DNA of 64,000 nucleotides from Orientallactaga sibirica (lineage: Eukaryota; Chordata; Mammalia; Rodentia; Dipodidae): assembly GCA_036365145.1 (NCBI GenBank), contig JAEOAD010000888.1:3327501-3391500 (forward strand), written 5' to 3'. Below, piece after piece: positions 25,190 to 37,545 of this stretch. Position 1 is the first letter of the stretch; the number at the start of each line of letters is the position of its first letter. A program made the position numbers and the translations under genes. The notes below the pieces were generated by a model that worked only from the letters and a program-made list of their open reading frames with translations, was not told the origin of the DNA and ran no database searches.

Positions 25190-25530
25190 GAGGGTGTTTT
25201 CCTCTATACAGCTGTTACCTTCTCATTGCTGGGACAAAACATCCAACCAGAAGCAGTTTATGGAAGGAAAGGGTTTACCTCAGGCTTACAATTTGGAGGG
25301 GAAATTTCATCAAGGTGAAGAAAGCATGGCAACCAGCTCACATCTTTATACACCAGCAGAGGGAGGTGCAGCAAGAGCAAGCTAGCACTGAGCACTCAGT
25401 GGGCTAGAATAATAGACCTCAAAACCCATCCCCAGTGACACCCCTCTTCCACAAGACTCCACCTCCCAAAGGCTCCACCATCCATTTTCCTGCAAATTTC
25501 CTAACTTCATTTTTCTTTACAGCAAAATAA
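25190..25530 (-). mobile_element. LTR-like repeat, minus orientation
   Basis: CATTGCTGGGACAAAACATC, GGAAAGGGTTTACCTCAGGC and GAAAGCATGGCAACCAGCTC are complements of landmarks in the copy at 44885-45255. It ends CCACCTCCCAAAGGCTCCAC. Same family as 16569-16925. Confidence 0.6.
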
Positions 25531-25544
25531 AATTCCATTGTTTA

Positions 25545-26330
25545 GGGCTGGAGAGATGGCTCAGTGGTTAAGGTGCTTGTCTGTAAAGCCAAAGTTCAAT
25601 TCCCCAGGACCCACATAAGCCAGATGCCTATGGTGGCACATGAATCTGGAGTTCATTTGTGGCAGCTGGAGGCCATGGTGTGCCCATTCTCTATCTGCCT
25701 AATTCTCTCTGCTTCATTCTCTCTCTCTCTCAAATATATGTTGTTGTTGTTTATTTTTTGTTTGGTTTGTTTTCAAGGTAGGGTCTCACTCTAGCTCAGG
25801 CTGACCTGGAATTCACTATGTAGTCTCAGGGTGGCCTCGAGCCTCGAACTCATGGCAATCCTCCTACTTCTGCCTCCCAAGTGCTGAGATTATAGGCTTA
25901 CACCACCATGCCTGGCTTCAACACATACGTAAACACATCTTTTTTAGGTTACTGAAGCTTTTGCAATTGTTTTGCAATTGTTACACAGATTATAGTGGCA
26001 GGATGCCCTGGCACACCCATATTCATGCTCTGTCTCTCAAATAAATAAATAATCAACATATATTATTTATTTATTTATTTTTGGAGAGAGACAGAGAGAG
26101 AGGGAGAGGAAGACAGATAGAGATGGGCATGTCAGCAGTCTCCCAGCTGCTGCAAATGAAATCCAGATGTCTGCGCCCCCTTGTGGTCAAGTGCGGCATT
26201 GCGCCCTTGCATCACTTTGCATCTGGCTAAACGTGGGACCTGGAGATTGGAAACGCTGGAGATTGGAACCAGCGTTCTTAGGCTTAGGAGGCAGGCACCT
26301 TAACCGCTAAGCCATCTCTCCAGCCCTAAC
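25545..26330. repeat. SINE cluster
   Basis: tRNA-type SINE sense 25545-25735; (GTT)n and antisense B1 25750-25918; truncated SINE tail 25990-26055; antisense long-variant tRNA-type SINE 26058-26328 carrying CAAGTGCGGCATTGCGCCCT and a short internal repeat (CTGGAGATTGGAA twice near 26240-26265). Confidence 0.8.
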
Positions 26331-26344
26331 ATATATTTTTTAAA

Positions 26345-26625
26345 AAGGGCTCTGATCACTTGGGAACTTCCAGCTGTGGGTGAGTTTTCCCCTTGGCTGT
26401 ACCTGGGCTGGCTCTGCTCAGGCCCAGCCTGGAGGGCCCCCTAGCCCTTACTCTCCACATGGGTTCTTTATCCTTTCCAGCTCCCTACATGGCAGGAGCT
26501 CCTTGAACTTTCTCTTCTCTCTTTTCTTTCCACTGTTTTTCCAGGCCCTCCATGTGGGATCTTTAGCCATGTGAGTGCCTTTCCCTGGCTCCCTCAATAA
26601 ATGTAATAATTTAACAATAAAAAAA
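26345..26625 (+). mobile_element. Possible ERV LTR fragment
   Basis: CT-rich sequence ending CCCTGGCTCCCTCAATAAATG, with repeated CCACATGGGTTCTTTA / CCATGTGGGATCTTTAGCC modules, in the style of a gamma-ERV R/U5 region. No second LTR or internal region seen. It could also be a retroposed 3' UTR. Confidence 0.4.
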
Positions 26626-27300
26626 GGTTGCACGCCTTTAATCCCAGCACTCGGGAGGCAGAGGTAGGAGGATCGCCAAGAGTTCGAGGGCCACCCTGAG
26701 ACTTAATTCCAGGTCAGCCTGGACCAGAGTGTAGTGGTGCATGCCTTTAATCCCAGCACTCAGGGAGGCAAAGGGAGGGGGATTGCCTTGAGTTCAAGGC
26801 CACCCTGAGACTACACAGTGAATTATTACTGGTCAGCCTGGACTAGAGCAAGAGTCTACCTTGAAGAAAAAAAAAAAAACCCAGCCTGGAGGAATGGTTT
26901 AGCAGTTAAGGCTTTTTTTTACTTGGGAAGCCTAGGGACCCAGGTTGGATTTCCCAGAACCCACATAATCCAGATGCACATGGTAGCACATGCATCTGGA
27001 GTTTGTTTGTAGTAGCTACAGGCCCTGACACAACCATTCTTTCTCTCTATCTGCCTCTTTCTCTCGTTCTCAAATAAATAAATAAAATGTAAGGCTGGAA
27101 GATGGCTTAGCGGTTAAGGCACTTGCCTGCAAAACCAAAGGATCTCAGTTCAATTCCCCAGGACCCACGTAAGCCAGTTGCACAAGGTGGCACATGTGTC
27201 TGGAGTTCATTTGCAGTGGTTGGAGGCCCTGGTGTGCTCATTCTCTCCCCCCCCCCATTCTTTCTCTCTCTAAAATAAATAATTAAAAATAAAAATATTA
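26626..27300 (+). repeat. Four sense SINEs in a row
   Basis: B1 26626-26720 (3' truncated) and 26727-26880; tRNA-type SINEs 26882-27090 and 27091-27300. An AT-rich tail follows to 27325. Confidence 0.85.
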
Positions 27301-27339
27301 AAATAAATAAATTTAAAAAAATTTAAGTTTGCACACATA

Positions 27340-27730
27340 GACCCCCCCTCTTCCCCACCCCAATTCTTCTGAGGGTCTTTGGTGGGGTTATTGGTATTCA
27401 TTGTGGGGACCAAGAGGCCTCAGTTGGTCTCTGACAGGGATGGGGGAAACATGATTATCCCCACTCACCCTGAGGTTCTTATAATCTTTCTGTCCCCTCT
27501 TCAGCAACGCTTCCTGAGCCTTGGCGGGCAAGATAGAGATCTGATTTAGTGTTGTCTTCTCTGTAGACTGTGGATCTCTGTTTTTATGAGGTTTGAGTGA
27601 CCACAGTGTCGGGTGCCATTTCCCTGGAACAGGCTGGTCTTGAGAGCATTGTATCATCACATCCCTGTAATTAATGACTTTTGGGCCGAGACAGATGAGG
27701 TGGAGGTGACCCATCTCCTGGTAGACAGTC
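27340..27730 (-). mobile_element. Diverged L1 3'-UTR-like fragment
   Basis: CTTTCTGTCCCCTCTTCAGC ... CCTGAGCCTTGG parallels the L1 3' UTR at 31318-31360, but the remainder is diverged. A 108-codon antisense frame here lacks recognisable domains. Confidence 0.45.
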
Positions 27731-27764
27731 GGCTCTCTCTTCTTTTTATATTATTTATTTATTT

Positions 27765-28252
27765 TATTTATTTTGTGTTTTGAGGTAGGGTCTCACTCTA
27801 GCTCAGGGTGACCTGGAATTGACTATGTAGTCTCAGGGTGACCTTGAACTCACAGTGATCCTCCTATCTCTACCTCCCAAGTGTTAGGATTAAAGGCATG
27901 CACCACCATACTCGGCCTGGCTCTCTCTTCTTGATGTATCCTTGTTCCCCACCCCCTACTCTCCTCCCTGCTGCATGCTAGCAGGGTCCTAGCAGCCCCA
28001 CAACAGCCTGGGGACCTGGAACCTAGGTCTATTCACTGCACACCTCATCTCTACTTTAAAAATATATATTTTTAGCCGGGCATGGTGGCGCACGCCTTTA
28101 ATCCCAGCACTCGGGAGGCAGAGGTAGGAGAATTGCCGTGAGTTCGAGGCCACCCTGAGACTACATAGTGAATTCCAGGTCAGCCTGAGCTAGAGTGAAA
28201 CCCTACCTCGAAAAACCAAAATATATATATAATTTATTTATTTGAGAGAAAG

Positions 28253-28283
<31 letters not shown>

Positions 28284-28434
28284 ATTGTGCACCAGGGCCT
28301 CCAGCCACTGCAAACAAACTCCAGACGCATGTGCCACCTTGTTCATCTGGCTTATGTGGGTCCTGGGGAATCAAACTAGGGTCCTTTGTCTTTGCAGGCA
28401 AACACCTTAACCACTAAGCCATCTCTCCAGCCCC
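27765..28434. repeat. SINE group
   Basis: B1 antisense 27765-27918; unique 27919-28070; near-consensus B1 sense 28073-28222; tRNA-type SINE antisense 28225-28434 with (GA)n. Confidence 0.85.
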
Positions 28435-29290
28435 TCATCTCTACTTTTATTTATTTGAGTCTTCTCTTTCTTTTGGTTAGCTTGCCTAAGTGTCAATCTT
28501 ATTTGTCTTTTCAATGAACCAACTATTAGTGTCCTTGATTCTTTATGTTGTTTTTCTTTTCATTTCCATTTCATTAATTTCTACCCTGATCTTAATTGTT
28601 TCTGCTTACTGATTTGGCTTATTCTTGTTTTCATTTTTTAAATATTTTAAATTTTATTTTATTTTTATTTGAGAGACAGGAAGAGAGAAAGAGGCAGACA
28701 GAGAGAGAGAGAGAGAGAGAGAAAGAGAGGGAGAGAGAGAGGGAGGGAGAGAGAGAAAGCCAGGGCCTTCAACTGCTTCAAATAAACTCAGATGCATATA
28801 CCACCTTGTGCATCTGGCTTACATGGGTCCTGGGGAATCAAACCTAGGTCCTCTGGCTTCTCAGGCAAATGCCTTAACTGCTAAGCCATCTCTCCAGCCC
28901 TGCTCTGATTTCTTAATGTAAGCACTTATGACTTCTTTCATTGTATCTCATAAGTTTTGGTATGCTGTTTTCATTTTCATCTAGGAATTTATTGATTTCC
29001 TTCCTGATGTCTTCAGTGACCCATTCATTGTTCAATAATGTGTTTTTCAATATCCATGAGTTTGTGTATGTTCTATAATTTCTCTTGCTATTGATCTATA
29101 GTTTAGTTCATTGTGATCAGTTGGAGTACAAAAAATTATTTCAAATTTCCTTTATTTGTTAAGACGTTCTTTGTATTCCAATATATGATCTATTTTAAGG
29201 AAAATTCTATGAGCTACTGAGAAGAATACGTGTTTTACAGTGTTTGGATGGAACATTCTGCAGATGCCTGTGAAGTTCATTTGGTCTTTG
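28435..29290 (-). mobile_element. L1 ORF2 fragment split by a SINE
   Basis: 28435-28640 and 28902-29290 are AT-rich antisense ORF2 (plus-strand landmarks TTCAATGAACCAACTATT and CTTCAGTGACCCATTCATTG). An antisense tRNA-type SINE (28645-28901, long GA tract) sits between. Reading frames are degraded. Confidence 0.7.
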
Positions 29291-29296
29291 TTGTTG

Positions 29297-29332
<36 letters not shown>

Positions 29333-29473
29333 TTAGTTTTTCAAGGATAGGGTCTCATTGTAGCCCAGGCTGACGTGGAATTCACTATATAGTCTCAGGG
29401 TGGCCTTGAACTCATGGTGATCCTCCTACCTCTGCCTCCCAAGTTCTGGAATTAAAGGTGTGCACCACTACCC

Positions 29474-29515
<42 letters not shown>

Positions 29516-29843
29516 TTTTAGAGGTTTTATTAGAATATGGATACAATTTAAGAGAAGGAAGGTAAAGGTCCTGTACAGCAGGAAGGGGATTCTGGAAATG
29601 GAGAAACTCACTGAGACACCTAAGCTGGAGTCTTTTCTAGGTTCTGGATAGAGCAGAACTCTAACTCTTAAAGGAGGGAATAAAAGTGGTCTCTGTTCTT
29701 TTTTTTTTCTTTTGGTTTTTCGAGGTGGGGTCTCACTTTAGCCAAGGCTGACCTGGAATTCACTATGTAGAGGCATGGCCTCTGTTCTTTACAGGAAAAC
29801 TTCTTTTTTTTAAAAAAAAAAAAAAAAAAGATTTTAAAAAAAT

Positions 29844-29878
<35 letters not shown>

Positions 29879-30075
29879 TTAAAGACAGAGAGAGGAAAAG
29901 AGAGAGAGAGTGAGAGTGAGAATGGGCATGCCATGTCCTCTAGCCACTGAAAACGAACTCCAGACACATGTGCCCCCTTGTGTATCTGGCTTATGTGGGA
30001 CTTGAAGAATTGAACCAGGGTCTTTAGGCTTTACAGGCATGTGCCTTAACCAGTAAGCCATCTCTCCAGCCCTAC
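29291..30075. repeat. SINE group with ATT and poly(T) tracts
   Basis: (ATT)n 29302-29333; B1 antisense 29335-29480; T33 29481-29513; about 190 bp unassigned with a poly(A)-signal-like end; partial antisense B1 29710-29775; poly(A) and (TTTA)n 29807-29880; antisense tRNA-type SINE 29880-30073. Confidence 0.8.
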
Positions 30076-30139
30076 AAGAACTTCTAACTTCTAAATAGAT
30101 AGTAATCTTGTGGTCTTTCAGTTTAGAATTTTTAAAATA

Positions 30140-30306
30140 TTTTATTTTATTTTATTATTTTATTTTATTTTATTTTATTTTGTTTTGTTTTGTTTTGCTT
30201 TACTTTACTTTATTTTATTTTATTTTATTTTATTTTATTTTATTTTATTTTATTTTATTTTATTTTATTTTATTTTATTTTATTTTATTTTATTTTATTT
30301 TATTTT
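30140..30306 (+). repeat. (TTTTA)n pentanucleotide array
   Basis: About 33 units over 167 bp, with a short variant block of TTTTG/TTTGC/TTTAC units near 30180-30208. The second half is an uninterrupted run of TTTTA. Confidence 0.97.
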
Positions 30307-31044
30307 GCCCAGGGCCACCAGAGACAGACTTAGATCCCATTCTGTTGACCAATAATCAATCCTACCACTTGTTTCTGGTTTTAAAAACTGCTGATTATGA
30401 GGGAAGAGTCCATCCTCATGACCACATCTGCCTGCTCATAACTGACTAGCTACTAACTTTTCCTGTTCCCATTGAATGCTCTGAAAACAAGCCAGAGTCC
30501 AGTGCACGTCCACCTATGCCAGTCACTGATTTTAGCATTCTCACGCTTCTTAACCATGTGTCCCTGTTGCAACATTTATGAGATCTACATACTTTGTAGT
30601 ATCACCTCTTCTTCTCCCCACTCCTAACCTTCTTTCTTCTGTTTCTCTGACATAGGGTCTTGCTATGTTACCCAGGCTGGCCTCAAGCCTGTGATCCTCT
30701 TGTCCCAGCTTCCCTAATGCTGAGATTACAAACATAAGCCACTATCACTTTTTCATGTCCACTCACGTTGTAAAGGAGTAATGGCAAAATGCTCAAGCAG
30801 CCACAGATCACATTACATGGCTGAAGACAGACTGAACCTAATGTTAATCCAAGCACTTACTAGAGGGCATGATGTAAATATCTCCTGCCCTGGAGGGAAT
30901 AACAGGGTTTTTTTTTTTTTGTTTGTTTGTTTGTTTTTTGCTTTTCCAGGTAGGGTCTCAAACTCATAGCAATCCTCCTACTTTGGCCTCCTGAGGGCTG
31001 GGATTAAAGTTGTGCACCACCACGCCTGGTGGGAATGACAGTTT
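30307..31044. other. Mostly unique sequence with B1 relics
   Basis: 30307-30590 unassigned; old antisense B1/7SL-like relic 30635-30745; unassigned 30746-30905; antisense B1 with an internal deletion 30906-31030. Confidence 0.55.
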
Positions 31045-34000
31045 TTTCTTTCTTTTTTCTTTATTGACAACTTCCATAATTATAGACAATAACCCATGGT
31101 AATTCCCTCCCTGCCTCACTTTCTCCTTTGAAACTCCACTCTCCATCATATCCCCTCCCCCTCTCAATCAGTCTCTCTCTTATTTTGATGTCATGATCTT
31201 TTCCTCCTGTTATGATGGTCTTGTGTAGGTAGTGTCAGGCACTGTGAGGTCATGGATATCCAGGCCATTTTGTGTCTGGAGGAGCACGTTGTAAGGAGTC
31301 CTACTATTCCTTTGGCTCTTACATTCTTTCCTCCCCCTCTTCCACAATGGACCCTGAGCCTTGGAAGGTGGGTTTGAGATGTTTCAGTGCTGAGCACTCC
31401 TCTGTCCTTTCTCAGCACCATGGTACCTTCTGAGCCATCCCAAGGGCAATGCCATCAGAAAAGGGAAGCTTCTCTAACCAAAAGTGAGAGTAGAGCCGGG
31501 TGTGGTGGCGCACGCCTTTAATCCCAGCACTCGGGAGGTAGAGGTAGGAGGATCGCCATGAGTTCAAGGCCACCCTGAGACAACATAGTGAATTCCAGGT
31601 CAGCCTGGGCTAGAATGAGACCCTACCTTGGAAAAAACAAAAAACAAAACAAAACAAAAAGTGAGAGTAGCATTAATATATGGGTATGAATATTAAGAGA
31701 AGTGACTGGGCAGTTTGGTAAGCATAGTATATACATTTAGTCAGATACCAGCAGACATTACACCCCTAGGGCTCATGACTACCCCTGTCATAGGTTTTCA
31801 GTATCAAGCATGTATTCCCTCCCATGGATCGAGCCTCCAGTCCAATTGGAGAGCAGTTAATTCCCCCCATAACAGACATGCCATTATTGCACCTGTTGGC
31901 TCATTTGGCCTGGCTGGCCAAATTTAAGGCTTGCAGTGTTCACTGTTGAGTATCTTCACTGGTGATTTCTCTCTCCCATTGAACTGTATGCAGCATAGCC
32001 TTTTCCGGCTTTCAGTAAGCTGGTCCACATAGAGGAGGCTTTCAGCTCAGCTCCAGCAGGATTTATCAATGACCGTGCAGCCCAAGTATGTAGAGTCTTC
32101 ACCATCTATTCTGGAGAGGGGGGGACCAAGAGCCTCAGCAATAGCCTGTAATGCTTTATGGGCATCAGGGACCTCCCTGACCAACAGTTCACTGGAAGGT
32201 ATCCCATCCCTGGAACGGAAAATTTTCTAATAACAATCTGTGGCTTCTGGTTGTTCCATTGTCCAAAAATATAGGTTTCCAGAGGGCTTGAAATATGGCT
32301 TAGCAGTTAAGCACTTGCCTCTGAAGCCTAAGGATCCCAATTCAAGGCTTGATTTCCCAGGACCCACATCAGCCAGGTGCACAAGGTGGCACATGCATCT
32401 GGAATTCGTTTGCAGTGGCTGGAGGCCCTGGCCTGCCCATTCTCTTTCTATCTGCCTCTTTCTCTCTCTGTCTGACAGTCTCAAATAAATAAACAAAAAA
32501 AAATGGGTTTCCATATGATTTATTTATACTCTCCTAGATTTTGATTAGCCCTTCCCCCACCTTTCCTTTACTCAGTCTCTTCCCTTGACCTCACTTGGGC
32601 CTTTCCACCCCCCATTAATCTGTTCTTCTACTTACACATATACAATACCATCCTATTAAGTCCCCCTCCCTCCCTTTCTATTCCCTTTATATCCCCTTTC
32701 TAGCTTACTGGCCTCTGCTACTGAGTTTTATTCCAACTCACATAGAAGTCCAATCATTTGTAACTAGGAACCACACAGACAGAGAACATGCTTTGGCTTT
32801 TTGGGCCTGACTAAGTATAATCCTTTCCAGATCCATCCATTTTCCTGCAAATTTCACGATTTCATTTTTCTTTACCACTGAGTAGAACTCCATTGTATAA
32901 ATGTGCTACATCTTCATTATCCACTCATCAGTTGTGGGACATCTAGGCTGGTTCCATTTCCTAGCTATTGAGAATAGAGCGGCAATAAACATGGTTGAGC
33001 AAGTATCTCTAAGGTAGTGAGAAGAGTCCTTAGGATATATGCTAGGAGTGGTATAGCTGGGTCATATGGTAGATCTATTTTTAGCTGTCTCAGGAACATC
33101 CACACTGATTTCCACAATGGCTGTACCAGATTGCATTCCCACCAACAGTGTAGAAGGGTTCCTCTTTTTCAGCATCCTTACCACCATTTATTGTCATTTG
33201 TTTTCATGATGGTAGCCATTCAGACAGGAGTGAGATGGAATCTCAACATAGTTTTAATCTGCATTTCCCTGATGGCTAGGGATGTAGAACATTTTTTAGA
33301 TGTTTATATGCCATTTATATTTCTTCTTTTGACTAATTTTTATTTTATTATTTTTATTTATTTATTTACTTTGGTTTTTCAAGGTAGAGCCTCGCTCTAG
33401 CCCAGGCTGACCTGGAATTCACTACGTAATCTTAGGGTGGCCTTGAACTCATGGTGATCCTCTTACCTCTGCCTCCCGAGTGCTAGGATTAAAGGCGTGT
33501 GCCACCATACCTGGCCCCATTTTTTAACTGGGTTGTTTGATTTCTTATTTAGTTTGTGAGTACTTTGTATATCCTGGATATTAATCCTCTGTCAGATGTA
33601 TAGCTGGCAAAGACTTTCTCCCATTCTGTAAGTTGCCTCTTTGCTCTATTCACAGTGTTCTTTGCTGTATAAAAGCTCTGTGATTTCATGAGGTTCCAGT
33701 GGTTGATTAGTGGTTTTATTTCCTGAGCAATTGGGGTTATATTCAGAAAGTCTTTGCCTATACCAATATGTTGAAGGAGTTCCCCTACTTTTTCCTCTAG
33801 CAGTTTCAGAGTTTCAGGTCTGATATTAAGGTCTTTGATCCATTTGGACTTAATTCTTGTGCATGGAGAGAGATAAGGATCTCTTTTCACCCTTCTACAG
33901 ATACATATCCAGTTTTCCCAGCACCATTTGTTGAAAGTCTGTCTTTTCTTCAATGGGTATTTTGGCATTTTTGTCGAAGATCGGGGGCTGTAGATGTCCA

Positions 34001-34380
34001 GACTTAAATCTGGGTCCTCCATTCTGTTCCATTAATCTATGTGTCTATTTTTGTGCCAGTACCATGTTGTATTAGTTACTATGGCTTTGTAATGTAGGTT
34101 AAAATCAGGTATGGTGACACCACCAGTCTTATTTTTGTTGCTCAAAATTTTTTGGGATATTTGAGGGTGTTTTTTTTGTGTGTGTGTGTGTGTGTGTGTG
34201 CTTCCAAATGAATTTTAAGATTGTTTTTTCTCTTTCTGTGAAGAATGTCATTGGAATTTTGATGGGTATTGCATTAAATGTGTAGATTACTTTTGGTAAA
34301 ATTGACATTTTCACAATATTGATTATTCCAATCCAAGAACATGGGATGTGTATCCAAATGTAGGACATAAGTAAACAAAT
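31045..34380 (-). mobile_element. Long truncated L1 (ORF2 C-terminus + 3' UTR) with three SINE insertions
   Basis: The 3' end is at 31045 (complement of GGAAGTTGTCAATAAAG). The 3' UTR runs to about 32755, then decayed ORF2 to 34380. ORF2 frames include KWIKDLNIRPETLKLLEEKV, LINHWNLMKSQSFYTAKNT and EKVFASYTSDRGLISRIYK on the minus strand. Insertions: B1 sense 31494-31656 with a perfect 14-bp duplication (AAAAGTGAGAGTAG at 31480-31493 and 31657-31670), tRNA-type SINE sense 32286-32505, B1 antisense 33372-33516. A (TG)n at 34170-34200 also interrupts. Non-functional. Confidence 0.88.
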
Positions 34381-35120
34381 TCTCCCTCACTGTGCAGAGA
34401 TATAACAGGCACAATCAAGCTCAGCATAGGGAATTTAGACTCTGCCTGTAGCCAGGTTACAGATGTAAGATTAGATTAGGCCACCCTGAGACTACATAAT
34501 GAATTCCAGGTCAGCCTGAGCTGGAGCAAGACTCTATCTTGGAAAAACAAAAACAAAATCAAGAGAGTAAAAGGATTTTAGCCTTATATCAGAATACTGT
34601 GAAGTCCTGTAATTTTATGTCGTTCCAACATCCATTGGCTTGTGTGTGGTATGCATATATGTATGTTCATATGTGTATGGGTGTCTGTGTGTATAGGTGC
34701 ACATGCACAAGTGTGTGCATGTGCATGGATCTCAGGTGTTATTCTTCATGTCCACTGCCCACCTCTTTTTTTTTTTTTTTAGCTTGGGGGTGTTCAAGGT
34801 AAGGTAAGGTCTCACTCTAACCCAGGCTGGCCTCAAACTCACAGTGATCCTCCTACCTCTGCCTTCTGAATGCTGGGATTAGAGGCATGCACCACCATGG
34901 CTGGCGCCTACCTCTTCTTGATATAAGGTCTTAAGCTTACAAATTAGGGTAGCCATGCTGGCCAGCAAGCTGTAGGGATCCACCTGTCTCTGCCTCCCCA
35001 GTTCTATGGCTGCAGGAGTTCATCACCATGCCTGGCATTTACACGGGTTGTAGGGATTAACCTCAGGTCTTCATGCTTGCAAGGCCAGTACTTTATTGAC
35101 TGAGTTATCTCCCAGCCCCT
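34381..35120. repeat. SINE remnants
   Basis: Unassigned to 34477; 3' half of a sense B1 34478-34555; TG/TA-rich stretch 34640-34730; antisense B1 34780-34905; diverged ID/B3-like antisense sequence to 35118 (ends CTGAGTTATCTCCCAGCCC). Confidence 0.65.
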
Positions 35121-35764
35121 CAGCTTCCACTGTGAATATAAGTTAAATTTCTCATTCCAGAAACAGGGCCTATTTACTTTTGATATACTGTCCTGTTTTC
35201 CCCCTCCTCCCAGTTCCTCGGTGTGGTCAAGCCAGATATCTGCCTTATACCACACCTCCTAGTGGCTACCTCCCTATGGGCCATCTACATACAACCTGCT
35301 TGACCCAGTCCACAGATCTTCACATTCTCTGTGGACTAGGCAGATATTCCATAGTGATCACCTCTCAGATACAGTGTCACTGCTTGGAACTTTGACCTGC
35401 TTGTACCAGTTAGCACTCTCCAGAAAACCTTCTTAGGTAACACTATGAGCCCCAGAAAAGACCTCAGCCCACAGATCTCTCTGTTACTGGTCGGTTGAGT
35501 CCGCATATCCCAGAAAGCATGCCCTTCCCATTAGCCCTGTGAAGGGTACTGCCCTCTTCTCTCTGGATTTATATGTGATTTTAAACAAATTGCTTCTGTT
35601 ATTAAGTAGGCTTTGTTCTGTTGCATTCCCTCTGTTGCTCTTGACTGACATACTTGAACCTAACTTTCTTCCTGGGCAGAGATTCCCCCAGAGAGTCAAT
35701 ATTCTGGTTTATAGCCACTTTCCCAAGACAGATCTTAGGACCAGATTACACAGAGAGAAGTGAG
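35121..35764. other. Unique sequence, no gene recognised
   Basis: One of the longest repeat-free stretches outside C16orf54. Open frames on both strands (up to about 83 codons) show no known domain. Would be a candidate for a conserved non-coding element. Confidence 0.4.
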
Positions 35765-35985
35765 TTGAAACCCAGTTCCTCTACTTCTTTCAGGCAGCTT
35801 ATTCAACCTGTCTCCATGTTAGTAGGGGAAGGGTTGAGGACATAGCTCAGTGATGTTTGCCTACCATGCATAGGGCCCTGAATTTGATCCTCAGCTCAGA
35901 AACACAAAAGTAAAGAAATGATCAGTGCTGCTTCGTAGGATTAAATTAAATATACAATATGCCTAGCAAATTGTTAGGGACATAG
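35765..35985 (+). mobile_element. MIR SINE interrupted by an ID element
   Basis: The MIR 5' part (GAAACCCAGTTCCTCTACTT, then CTTATTCAACCTGTCTCC) and 3' part (GTAGGATTAAATTAAATATA ... AATTGTTAGGGACATAG) flank a sense ID element (35828-35915: GGACATAGCTCAGTGATG ... GATCCTCAGCTCAG plus A-rich tail). Confidence 0.7.
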
Positions 35986-36480
35986 AATTCTTGCAATCAA
36001 TTCTGCCTAAGAGCAGTCGTGTGGGAGGTCAACAAGAGAGGTCAGCAGTGGGTACAAAAATCTTCCTACATCTTCCTATTGTAAGACAGCATCCAGACAG
36101 GTAAGGCTGTAGGACCCAGAGGGCATTCTCACTGGCAACAAGACAGGAGGAAGATAGTCAAAATGGTCCAAGGAAGATGATTAATGAGGAAAGTGCATGA
36201 GAAAGAAAAGACTAGGAAGCGCCAGAATGAAGCAATACACCATTAAGTCAATTTACAGAGGAAGCAGAGTGAAGTCAGAGAAGGCGGCTCATTAGTGATG
36301 GAGCCCATCCAGAAGGAGTTAGAGGAAAGCAAAGCCTCAGGACAATGGGCCAACACTGGTGTGGGCAAGGGCGAGGCTCAGGAACTCAGGAGTTCAATGG
36401 CTGATGTGGAACAATACCAGATGGTAAAAAGGTTTAGGATGAATCACTCAAGCAGAAGTACATATCCTCTCTTGGTCTTT
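35986..36480. other. Unique AG-rich sequence
   Basis: No repeat recognised. A 64-codon sense frame (36295-36489, starting MMEPIQKELEESKASGQ) is charged and without known family. I do not call it a gene. Confidence 0.4.
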
Positions 36481-36483
36481 CAG

Positions 36484-37545
36484 AGGTGACATGCATGGAA
36501 AACAACACCTTTAATCCCAGCACTCAGGAGGCAGAGGTAGGAAGATCACTGTGAGTTCGAGGCCACCCTGAGAATACATAGTAAATTCCAGGTCAGCCTG
36601 CACTACAGGGAGACCCTACCTTGGAAAACAAAAAAACAAACGAACAAAAAAACAACAAAAAAAAAAAAACAGCCAGTGGCTCACACCTTTGATCCCAGCA
36701 CTTGGGAGGCAGAGGTAGGAGGATCACTGTGAGTTTGAGGCCAGCCTGGAACTACAAAGTGAATTCCAGGTCAACCTAGACTAGAGTGAGACCTGATTCA
36801 AAAACAAACAAACAAAAACTGGGCTAGAGATGAAAGAAGGCATTTGCCTGCAAAGCCAAAGAACCCAGGTTCTATTCCCCAGAACCCACATAAGTCAGAT
36901 GCACAAGGTGGCACATGTGTCTGGAGTTCATTTGCAGCAGCTGGAGGCCCTGGCACACCCATTCTGTCTCTCTCTCTCTCTCTGCCTCTTTCTCAAAAAA
37001 AAAAAAAAAAAAAAACATAAAAACCAGATGCTGTAGCCGGGTGTAGGAGGCAGAGCTAAGGAGGATTGCTGTGAATTCGAGGCCACCTTGAGACTACATA
37101 GTGAATTCCAGGTCAGCCTGAGCTAGAGTGAGACCCTACCTCGAAAAATCAAAAATCAAAAAAACAAACAAACAAACAAAACCAGGTTGTTGGTCACGAT
37201 GGCTGATGCCTTTAATCCCAATACTCAGGAGGTGGAGGTAGGAGGATCACTGTGAGTTGAAAGCCAGCCTGAGACTATATAGTGAATTCCAGGTCAGCCT
37301 AGGCTAGAGTGAGAACCAATCTCGAAAATCCCCCCAAAAATGTATCAATGTATTTGCAAGTGGGAGGTGGGGGAGAGAAAGAATGAGAATGGGCGCCCCA
37401 GGGCCTCTTGCCTCAGCAAGCCAACTCCAGATGCATGCAACACTTTGTGTGTCTGGCATTACATGGGTACTGCGGAATCAAACTCAGAATGGCAGGCTTT
37501 GCAAGCAAGCACTTTTAACCACTGAGCCATCTCCCTAGCCCCCAA
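36484..37545. repeat. SINE cluster
   Basis: B1 sense 36490-36670 and 36672-36815; tRNA-type SINE sense 36819-37018; B1 sense 37034-37180 (5' truncated) and 37190-37335; tRNA-type SINE antisense 37340-37541. Confidence 0.85.

Noticed and set aside
33017..33400. 127-codon sense frame
   Set aside because: Antisense to L1 ORF2 plus an antisense B1; not a gene.
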